From an uncultured Alphaproteobacteria bacterium (GTDB lineage: Bacteria > Pseudomonadota > Alphaproteobacteria > Rhodobacterales > Rhodobacteraceae): a stretch of DNA of 64,000 nt. The DNA is taken from positions 1 through 64,000 of the forward strand of contig CAJXHI010000005.1 of the NCBI GenBank assembly GCA_913051655.1, read 5' to 3'. The notes beneath the pieces are model-generated. The model had not been told where the DNA came from, searched no databases, and saw nothing but the letters and a program-made list of their open reading frames with translations. This document shows, in pieces, positions 57,169 through 64,000 of this stretch. The position numbers and the translations under genes were made by a program. How positions within the stretch are numbered: the stretch's first letter is position 1; every line of letters begins with the position of its first letter.

Positions 57169-58092
57169 ATGACAGTCGATGTGCCAAAATCGTTTCAAGA
57201 AATTATTCTTCGCTTGCAAAGCTATTGGTCCGAGAAAGGCTGCGCAATCGTGCAACCCTATGATATCGAGGTCGGGGCAGGTACTTTTCACCCTGCGACC
57301 ACACTTCGTTCACTTGGTTCAAAACCATGGGCTGCTGCTTACGTGCAGCCGTCGCGTAGACCAACAGATGGGCGCTATGGTGAAAATCCGAACCGGTTGC
57401 AGCATTATTACCAGTATCAAGTGATCATAAAACCAAGCCCGCCTGATTTGCAGGAGCTCTACCTTGGATCTCTGGAAGCTATTGGGATGGATATGGCACT
57501 TCATGACATCCGGTTTGTTGAGGATGATTGGGAAAGCCCAACGCTTGGTGCGTGGGGGCTTGGTTGGGAAGTCTGGTGTGACGGGATGGAAGTATCCCAG
57601 TTCACCTACTTTCAACAGGTGGGCGGGCGTGATTGTCATCCCGTTTCGGGCGAATTGACCTACGGGTTGGAACGGCTCGCGATGTATATACTTGGTGTTG
57701 ACCATGTGATGAAAATGCCCTTTAACGATCCGCAAAAGCCCATAGCGCTGACCTACGGCGATTTATTTCTTCAAGCAGAAGAGGAATACGCACGTTGGAA
57801 TTTTGATGTGGCCAATACTAAGATGCTATTGAAACATTTCGAAGATTCTGAGGCAGAATGCAAAGCGATCCTTGAGAAAGCTGCAAAGGATCCAAAAACC
57901 GGCAAAACCATCATTATGGCGCATCCCGCCTATGATCAATGTATAAAGGCAAGTCATCTTTTTAATCTGTTGGATGCGCGTGGTGTTATTTCTGTTACAG
58001 AAAGGCAAGCCTACATCGGGAGGGTACGAGCATTGGCAAAACAATGCGCAGATGCGTTTGTACAAACGAATGCTGGTGGAGCGGCATTGTGA
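57169..58092 (+). CDS. glyQ: Glycyl-tRNA synthetase alpha subunit
   Basis: A 307-residue catalytic subunit of the tetrameric (alpha2 beta2) glycyl-tRNA synthetase. It begins [20 protein letters not shown] and contains [40 protein letters not shown] and [12 protein letters not shown], the class II motifs. It overlaps the DUF6446 gene by four bases (GTGA), which in turn leads into glyS. Confidence 0.96.
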   Translation: MTVDVPKSFQEIILRLQSYWSEKGCAIVQPYDIEVGAGTFHPATTLRSLGSKPWAAAYVQPSRRPTDGRYGENPNRLQHYYQYQVIIKPSPPDLQELYLGSLEAIGMDMALHDIRFVEDDWESPTLGAWGLGWEVWCDGMEVSQFTYFQQVGGRDCHPVSGELTYGLERLAMYILGVDHVMKMPFNDPQKPIALTYGDLFLQAEEEYARWNFDVANTKMLLKHFEDSEAECKAILEKAAKDPKTGKTIIMAHPAYDQCIKASHLFNLLDARGVISVTERQAYIGRVRALAKQCADAFVQTNAGGAAL

Positions 58093-58616
58093 CAGGGAAG
58101 TTTTTGGCCGGGTTTATTGTGATATGCGGTCTCCTCGGGGGCATCGCGATGTATTACCTGCAAGTCTATGCCTATTATGATGAGGTCACGTCCAACGGAG
58201 TGAGCGATGTGGTTCTGGTGGAAAAATCCTCCATGCAAAGCACTCCAATATCGCATAGTAATTTCGAAGGGATTGATGCGCAAAGTTCGCCCATCCGCTA
58301 CCGTGCCTGTTTTAACACGCAAGTCTCTCTAGACGAATTGCGAAAAATATTCGTCGAAATTGTTGACGCCGTTCCTCTGCACGCACCGAGATGGTTTGAC
58401 TGTTTTGACGCGGAAGAAATTGGGGCCGCGATAGAAACAGGGGAGGCCGTTTCGTTTTTGGCCCTAAAAGATGTGATCTACGGCATTGACCGTGTGGCAA
58501 CTATCCTGTCCGATGGACGAGGCTTTGCTTGGAACCGTATAAATCACTGTGGTGAAAAGGCCTTTAACGGAAAACGACTTCCTCCCGATTGCTCACTTCC
58601 GCCAGAAAGCGATTAG
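58089..58616 (+). CDS. DUF6446 family membrane-anchored protein
   Basis: A 175-residue protein with an N-terminal signal anchor ([20 protein letters not shown]) and an extracytoplasmic domain with four cysteines ([23 protein letters not shown] and PPDCSLP). It matches DUF6446, a family placed between glyQ and glyS in Rhodobacterales; the function is unknown. The start is GTG 58089, overlapping the glyQ stop, so it is translationally coupled. It ends two bases before the glyS start. Confidence 0.85.
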   Translation: MTGKFLAGFIVICGLLGGIAMYYLQVYAYYDEVTSNGVSDVVLVEKSSMQSTPISHSNFEGIDAQSSPIRYRACFNTQVSLDELRKIFVEIVDAVPLHAPRWFDCFDAEEIGAAIETGEAVSFLALKDVIYGIDRVATILSDGRGFAWNRINHCGEKAFNGKRLPPDCSLPPESD

Positions 58617-58618
58617 AA

Positions 58619-60682
58619 ATGTCAGACCTGCTAATTGAGCTTTTCTCTGAAGAAATCCCAGCACGCATGCAGGCACGCGCCAGTGCGGATTTAAAGAAAT
58701 TGATGACAGATGGGTTGGTTGATGCAGGGCTGACATATTCTGACGCTGTCGCTTTTGCCACGCCCCGCAGGCTTGCGCTCAACATTAATGGGTTGACCAA
58801 ATTTAGTCCAAGAATAAGCGAAGAGCGCAAAGGTCCCCGCCTAGATGCGCCTGAAAAAGCGATTGAAGGCTTTGTTCGTAGCATGGGGGTCCCAAAAGCC
58901 GACCTCGAGATACGTGAAGATAAAAAAGGTAAGTTCTATGTTGCTAAAATCGAAACAACGGGTCGCTCTGCAGTAGTGATTGTCGCAGAGGTTCTGGAAC
59001 GCGTAATCCAAAGCTTTCCTTGGCCAAAATCCATGCGGTGGGGCAGCAGCTCATTAAAGTGGGTGCGTCCGCTTCACAGTATTCTGTGTATCCTATCCGA
59101 TGATGTTGAAAGCTCGATTGTTCCTGTACAGGTTGATGGAATACACTCCGGTGACACGACCTTTGGGCACAGATTTCTCGCCCCTGCCGAGTTTTCTGTT
59201 ATTGGATTTGAAGATTATGTGGCCAAGCTGAAAAAGGCTTTTGTCATTTTGGATCCCACGGAACGCGTGGACATCATTCGTCAAGAGTCGGAAAACCGAG
59301 CCTTTGCAAATGGATGCGAATTGATTGAGGACAACGGGCTCTTAGCAGAGGTTGCAGGCCTTGTGGAATGGCCCGTTGTCCTTCTCGGCACTATTCATGA
59401 AAGTTTTTGGGATCTGCCGGCCGAGGTGTTGAAAACCTCAATGAAAGAGCACCAAAAATTCTTTTCTGTACGAAACCCAAAAACTGGTCGTATCGAGAAA
59501 TTCATCACAGTCGCTAATCGAGAAACCAAAGATAATGGCGCTACCATTTTGGCAGGAAACCAAAAAGTTTTGTTTGCTCGATTGTCAGACGCAAAGTTTT
59601 TCTGGGAAAATGATCTGCGCACCGTGCGTGCAGACGGCATGACGTTATGGCGTCAAAAGCTAGCGGATGTGACCTTTCACAATAAACTTGGCAGTGAGGG
59701 GGAACGTATTGTACGTATCTCCACGCTGAGCAAAGAACTTGCGGTCTTTACCGGGGCAAAACCCGATCTGGCTGAACAGGCGGCGCAGACCGTTAAGACG
59801 GACCTTGCCTCTGAGATGGTGTATGAATTTCCAGATTTGCAGGGCCTTATGGGGCGTTATTACAGTGAATCTGCAGGTCTTGCCCCTGAAATTGTGACAG
59901 CCTGTGAAGAACATTATGCACCACTTGGTCCGTCCGATAGCGTACCATCTGCACCTGTTTCAGTGGCTGTGGCACTGGCTGAAAAGTTAGACAAACTCAC
60001 ATCTTTCTGGGCTATTGATGAAAGACCAACAGGCAGCAAAGATCCTTTTGCGCTACGTCGTGCAGCGCTGGGTGTTATTCGTCTTATTCTCGAGAATAAT
60101 CTTCGAATTCCTCTTCTGGTCGCCTTCGGCAAAGCCTATCCGGGAGCGGATAAATACAATCTCTTGTCATTTTTCCACGACCGCCTCAAGATTCATTTAC
60201 GAGATAAAAACATCAGACACGACGTGATCGACGCTGCAATTTCCAAAGCGGGGTCAGATGATCTCATGCTTGTGACAAAACTGGCGCGGGCATTGGGAGT
60301 GTTTTTGGAAACCGACGACGGCGAAAACCTCCTGCAAGGATTCAAACGGGCCAACAACATTCTGAGCCAAGCTGAGGAACAGGATGGTGTGGAATACTCT
60401 TTTGGCTCAGATGAAAAACTGGCTCAAATGGATGAAGAAATAACTCTTTTTGCAGCACTCAAAATAGAAATCCCAGTGATAAAATTCGCTTTAGAAAGTG
60501 ACAACTTTCAAGCAGCGATGGAGCATCTCGCAAAGCTGCGTGCACCTGTCGATGCGTTCTTTGAGGCTGTTCAGGTCAATACGGATAATGCCGTTGTTAG
60601 ACGCAACCGTTTGAACCTTTTGAGCGAGATCAGAGCGATTTGTTTGTCGGTTGCGGATTTGTCACGTATCGAAGGATCTTAA
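58619..60682 (+). CDS. glyS: Glycyl-tRNA synthetase beta subunit
   Basis: A 687-residue tRNA-binding subunit of GlyRS. The N-terminus LLIELFSEEIPARMQARASA is diagnostic, followed by KSMRWGSSSLKWVRPLHSI, EVLKTSMKEHQKFFSVRNPK and the HD-like region with DLASEMVYEFPDLQGLMGRY, then a C-terminal anticodon-binding domain. The start at 58619 gives the canonical N-terminus. It is co-transcribed with glyQ and DUF6446. Confidence 0.95.
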   Translation: MSDLLIELFSEEIPARMQARASADLKKLMTDGLVDAGLTYSDAVAFATPRRLALNINGLTKFSPRISEERKGPRLDAPEKAIEGFVRSMGVPKADLEIREDKKGKFYVAKIETTGRSAVVIVAEVLERVIQSFPWPKSMRWGSSSLKWVRPLHSILCILSDDVESSIVPVQVDGIHSGDTTFGHRFLAPAEFSVIGFEDYVAKLKKAFVILDPTERVDIIRQESENRAFANGCELIEDNGLLAEVAGLVEWPVVLLGTIHESFWDLPAEVLKTSMKEHQKFFSVRNPKTGRIEKFITVANRETKDNGATILAGNQKVLFARLSDAKFFWENDLRTVRADGMTLWRQKLADVTFHNKLGSEGERIVRISTLSKELAVFTGAKPDLAEQAAQTVKTDLASEMVYEFPDLQGLMGRYYSESAGLAPEIVTACEEHYAPLGPSDSVPSAPVSVAVALAEKLDKLTSFWAIDERPTGSKDPFALRRAALGVIRLILENNLRIPLLVAFGKAYPGADKYNLLSFFHDRLKIHLRDKNIRHDVIDAAISKAGSDDLMLVTKLARALGVFLETDDGENLLQGFKRANNILSQAEEQDGVEYSFGSDEKLAQMDEEITLFAALKIEIPVIKFALESDNFQAAMEHLAKLRAPVDAFFEAVQVNTDNAVVRRNRLNLLSEIRAICLSVADLSRIEGS

Positions 60683-60742
60683 GCTTTTGGTTGATCGTCA
60701 TAACTTTCAGACTATGCTGCGGTGAAGAAAGAAGGTGCCGCA

Positions 60743-63283
60743 ATGCAGCAAGTGGATTCTGATATTGCCCTGATCACGCAAACTGCGCCGATCAACACGC
60801 CAACGCATGGGGGACGTGCCAAGTGTTTGCAACGACTTGTGCGACTTGATCTGCCGGTGCCGCGGACTGTCGCGCTGTCTTTTAATATCGTTCATAAAAT
60901 TGCGGCGGGCGAGGCCCCTGCTATGGCAGATATTCTTGATAAATTTGAAGAGGAAGATCTGCTCTGTGTCAGACCATCGTCAGAAAGTTCAGACTGGGGT
61001 GGACCCGGGGCAGTGTTGAATATTGGAATGAATGATGAGGCATTTCAGCGGCTGTCAAGAACCCTCGGTGAAGCGTCCGCTGCAAATATTTATTTCCGCT
61101 TTGTGCAGGGCTATTCCATCCATGTAGCCCGTCTAGATCCTGACATTTTCGATCATATAAACGGTCAGGGAGCGCAGGCCTTGGAGGAGGCGCTCGCCGC
61201 ATATGAGGCAGAAACTGACGAGACCTTTCCGCAGAAAAAATCAGTTCAGCTTTCTGAGGTACTTCGCTCGATGGCGCGCGCATGGGAAGGAACCACAGCG
61301 CGTTTGTTAAGACAGGCCAAAGGTGCCCCTTTGGATGCAGGGCTTGGGCTTATTGTGCAAAAAATGGCCTTTGGAGTGGGTCGAGGTGAATGCGGCGCGG
61401 GTGTTTTGCAGCTAGTTAACAGCGAAACAGGCCTGCCACAGATCACGGGGCGATATCGCCGCCAAAGCCAATGGCGCGATGCTCTCGCGGCTGGTCGGGG
61501 TACGCTATATCTGACCCGCGATGAAAGAGGAGTGTCCCTCGAAGAAGTATCCCCTGAGATTTTTCACAAGCTTAAAGAGCAGGCAGAATTGATGCGCCGG
61601 CGCCTGCGTGAAGAAATGCAAATCCAATTTACGATAGAAGATGGTAGGCTCCACATACTTGATGGGGTAAAGGTTGCTCGTGAACCACGTGCCGCTGTGC
61701 GCATTGCAGTATCACTGGCACAGAGCGGTATCATAGCAAAAGAAGAAGCATTGATGCGCATTGATCCGACGACGCTTGGTGGTCTTTTGCATCGTCAAGT
61801 GTCCCAAAATGCAACGCGCGATGTTCTCGGGCTTGGTATAGCGGCCAGCCCTGGTGCAGCTGCTGGTCAAATTGTATTTTCCGCCGAAGCGGCGCTTGCC
61901 TGCAAATCGCGCGAAGAGCCGTGCATTCTCGTGAGGCGAGAAACCAGTCCGGAGGACGTCCGCGGTATGCATGCCGCCAATGCCGTTTTAACCGAACGCG
62001 GTGGTATGACCAGCCACGCCGCAGTGATCGGTCGGGGCATGGGTCTACCCTGTATTGTTGGTGCAAATTCAATTCGTTTCCATACACGACGCAAACAACT
62101 TATTGCAATAGATGGCCGTGTCTTCAAAGAAGGTGACTTTATCACCATTGACGGCACAAACGGGGAAATTCTTGTTGGTCGTGTGGATATGGTAGAGCCG
62201 GCTTTGGATGATACGTTTCAGACTTTGATGAATTGGGCGGAAGATGCTTGCGATATTCAGGTGCGTGTTAATGCGGATACCACGGCCGATGCGAAAACAG
62301 CGCGCCATTTTGGAGCGCAGGGCATTGGTCTGTGCCGTACGGAGCATATGTTTTTTGAAGCAGATCGCATGACACTAATGCAAGAAATGATTTTCGCCAA
62401 GTCGCGCGCAGAGCGTGAGGCGGTTTTAGATAGGCTTCTTCCAATGCAACGCAATGATTTCATGGCGCTTTTTGGGATTATGGAAGGTACACCTGTTTGC
62501 ATTCGTCTGTTTGATCCGCCACTTCACGAATTTCTGCCCTCAGATCGTGTGGGTCTACGCGACCTTGCCGAAGCACTTGATTTGCCCCTCTCAGATGTTA
62601 CCCGACGTGTTGAGGAGATGAGCGAATATAATCCTATGCTTGGTATGCGCGGTGTGCGTCTTGGTATCACTGTCCCGGAAATTTATGAGATGCAGGCAAG
62701 GGCAATATTTGAAGCTACGATTGCGGCTAGCCGTGAAAAAAATCCTGTTGTTCCAGAAATTATGATCCCGCTGGTGAGCGCAAAAAGAGAAGTGGAATTA
62801 GTCAAATCCCGTATCGATGCGGTGGCATTGGGTGTGCGTGCCAAGAGCGGGATTGATTTTGATTACCGGCTCGGCGTAATGGTGGAAACGCCCCGCGCGG
62901 CCTTGCGTGCAGGGGATATTGCCTTAAATGCGGCGTTTCTTAGCTTTGGTACAAACGATCTGACACAAATGACCTATGGGTTGTCCCGTGACGATGCCGG
63001 ACGTTTCATGGGCGCTTATGTGAAGCAAGAAGTCTTTCCCGAAGATCCGTTTCATATGCTGGATACTGAAGGCGTTGGCGAACTGCTGAGGCTTGGAGTC
63101 GAACGTGCAAGAGAGTCTGCCCCAGATATTATCGTTTCAATCTGCGGTGAACACGGCGGGAGCCCTGAGTCCATCGCTTTCTGCAGGCAGCATCGCTTTA
63201 ATTATGTGTCGTGTTCACCATTTCGGGTGCCTGTTGCGCGTCTTGCCGCTGCGCAGCTTGCAATTTCAGAGCAGAGACCCTAA
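60743..63283 (+). CDS. ppdK: Pyruvate, phosphate dikinase
   Basis: A 846-residue PPDK that interconverts pyruvate/ATP/phosphate with phosphoenolpyruvate/AMP/pyrophosphate. The N-terminal ATP-binding domain is followed by the phosphohistidine domain with LTERGGMTSHAAVIGRGMG (His near residue 425) and the C-terminal PEP/pyruvate barrel with GIGLCRTEHMFF, SFGTNDLTQMTYG and the catalytic cysteine in SICGEHGG. Start 60743 follows AAGG; a GTG seven codons upstream is the alternative. It is slightly shorter than the usual roughly 880, mostly in the N-terminal domain. Confidence 0.93.
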   Translation: MQQVDSDIALITQTAPINTPTHGGRAKCLQRLVRLDLPVPRTVALSFNIVHKIAAGEAPAMADILDKFEEEDLLCVRPSSESSDWGGPGAVLNIGMNDEAFQRLSRTLGEASAANIYFRFVQGYSIHVARLDPDIFDHINGQGAQALEEALAAYEAETDETFPQKKSVQLSEVLRSMARAWEGTTARLLRQAKGAPLDAGLGLIVQKMAFGVGRGECGAGVLQLVNSETGLPQITGRYRRQSQWRDALAAGRGTLYLTRDERGVSLEEVSPEIFHKLKEQAELMRRRLREEMQIQFTIEDGRLHILDGVKVAREPRAAVRIAVSLAQSGIIAKEEALMRIDPTTLGGLLHRQVSQNATRDVLGLGIAASPGAAAGQIVFSAEAALACKSREEPCILVRRETSPEDVRGMHAANAVLTERGGMTSHAAVIGRGMGLPCIVGANSIRFHTRRKQLIAIDGRVFKEGDFITIDGTNGEILVGRVDMVEPALDDTFQTLMNWAEDACDIQVRVNADTTADAKTARHFGAQGIGLCRTEHMFFEADRMTLMQEMIFAKSRAEREAVLDRLLPMQRNDFMALFGIMEGTPVCIRLFDPPLHEFLPSDRVGLRDLAEALDLPLSDVTRRVEEMSEYNPMLGMRGVRLGITVPEIYEMQARAIFEATIAASREKNPVVPEIMIPLVSAKREVELVKSRIDAVALGVRAKSGIDFDYRLGVMVETPRAALRAGDIALNAAFLSFGTNDLTQMTYGLSRDDAGRFMGAYVKQEVFPEDPFHMLDTEGVGELLRLGVERARESAPDIIVSICGEHGGSPESIAFCRQHRFNYVSCSPFRVPVARLAAAQLAISEQRP

Positions 63284-63318
63284 AGACCGCGCAGTTATGA
63301 CTCGGCGGTGAAGGCTCC

Positions 63319-63966
63319 TTGGAAATTCAGTCTGCTTTAAAAAAAATATCTTATTTACTTAAAACCATTTGCGTGCTTATCTGCGTGTTTTTGGCAAATC
63401 CGCTCTTTTCGGAGCAATTCACCAGCCCAAGTGACAAGGCTATGTCGATTGACCGGACATTTAAAGCCAGGATGCCAAGGTCCTTTTTGAATACCATTGC
63501 GACTACTTTAAACATTAGAAACGCCAAAATCTATTCAGTGACGCAGCTAGCAAAAGTGCCGTTTGTAAAAGGTGGGAAAAATTGGGAATGTCTCGCAAAT
63601 GCCATCTATTTTGAGGCGCGCGGTGAAACTATAAAAGGTCAATATGCTGTGGCAGAGGTGATTTTAAATCGCGTGGAAAGCCTTGCCTATCCAAATAATG
63701 TTTGCAATGTGGTTTCTCAAGGAAGCAGGCGGCGCAACGCCTGTCAGTTCAGCTTTATGTGTGACGGAAAGGCTGAATATATCCGGGAGCCAAAAGCTTT
63801 TTCGCAATCCGGGAAGATTGCAAGAATCATGTTGAAGGGCGCCCCGCGTGAATTGACCAAAGGCGCTTTGTTCTATCATGCAAAATCAGTTTCACCAATT
63901 TGGATAACGCAAATGCGCCGCACAGCAACTATCGGATATCATCATTTTTATATAGCACAAAAATGA
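63319..63966 (+). CDS. Cell wall hydrolase, SleB family
   Basis: A 215-residue exported protein. A hydrophobic signal or anchor sits at about residues 13-30 (LLKTICVLICVFLANPLF). The C-terminal SleB-like domain starts at NWECLANAIYFEARGE, whose Glu is the likely catalytic acid, and continues AVAEVILNRVESLAYPNNVC, SQGSRRRNACQFSFMCDG and ALFYHAKSVSPIW. It probably cleaves peptidoglycan as a lytic transglycosylase. It begins 35 bases after ppdK with the same orientation. Confidence 0.9.
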   Translation: MEIQSALKKISYLLKTICVLICVFLANPLFSEQFTSPSDKAMSIDRTFKARMPRSFLNTIATTLNIRNAKIYSVTQLAKVPFVKGGKNWECLANAIYFEARGETIKGQYAVAEVILNRVESLAYPNNVCNVVSQGSRRRNACQFSFMCDGKAEYIREPKAFSQSGKIARIMLKGAPRELTKGALFYHAKSVSPIWITQMRRTATIGYHHFYIAQK

Positions 63967-64000
63967 TTGATCTGAGCCCTCAAGCATCGAATTTGCCGCA

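Overview
The window looks like chromosome of an alphaproteobacterium of the order Rhodobacterales (Roseobacter side). Much of the gene order matches what I recall for that group: rluD-rpoH, hflK-hflC-DUF2065-degP after rpiA-gor, ftsY-(EamA)-yciB, metZ-folE2, glyQ-DUF6446-glyS-ppdK-cell wall hydrolase, and a phaZ/phaC-phaP-phaR locus. Base composition is clearly more AT-rich than usual for the group. Many accessory genes are broken, while informational and core metabolic genes are intact. This suggests a lineage in reductive decay, perhaps host-associated; that is inference.

Layout. 1-620: an AT-rich, cysteine-rich open frame runs off the left edge, then a GC-rich patch carries a fragment of a DUF6476 gene and a tRNA-Tyr. 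683-2934: a dead CueR-type regulator facing a DUF4396 membrane protein, an intact thioesterase and a dead alpha/beta hydrolase. 3136-9687: parE, a MATE exporter, an aspartate aminotransferase, an XRE regulator with sdhE, a dead LdtR/MarR regulator and gloA. 9934-13187: thyX, DUF6476, rluD, rpoH. 13512-16266: the polyhydroxybutyrate locus. One deletion fuses the remaining halves of phaZ and phaC, phaP is frameshifted, and only the regulator phaR is intact. 16272-23027: a minus-strand cluster with a polar amino acid ABC importer, an amidotransferase, a glutamine-synthetase-like ligase and an FAD oxidoreductase, suggesting uptake and gamma-glutamylation of an amine or amino acid.

23770-29861: TerB, DUF1330, pyrG, secG, a cobalt-type nitrile hydratase operon and purA. 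30113-31488 is a long stretch with no recognised gene. 31489-40515: thiN, sdaA with a GST, rpiA-gor, hflKC and degP. 40516-41439: a dead small lipoprotein and an isolated OB-fold tail of the error-prone polymerase DnaE2. 41556-49895: ferredoxin, purD, xseA, a fused FdsG-FdsB formate dehydrogenase subunit without its catalytic alpha subunit alongside, ftsY, a dead EamA transporter and yciB. 50092-56949: dead metZ, folE2, trkH, a thiamine-diphosphate enzyme and a protease-like protein lacking all three catalytic residues. 57169-63966: glycyl-tRNA synthetase, pyruvate phosphate dikinase and a cell wall hydrolase.

I see no CRISPR array, rRNA, insertion sequence or prophage. The strongest signals are the decay pattern (storage polymer, methionine synthesis, copper sensing, SOS polymerase, regulators), the composition break at the left end, and the solo remnants that outlived their partners (PhaR, FdsGB, the DnaE2 OB-fold).
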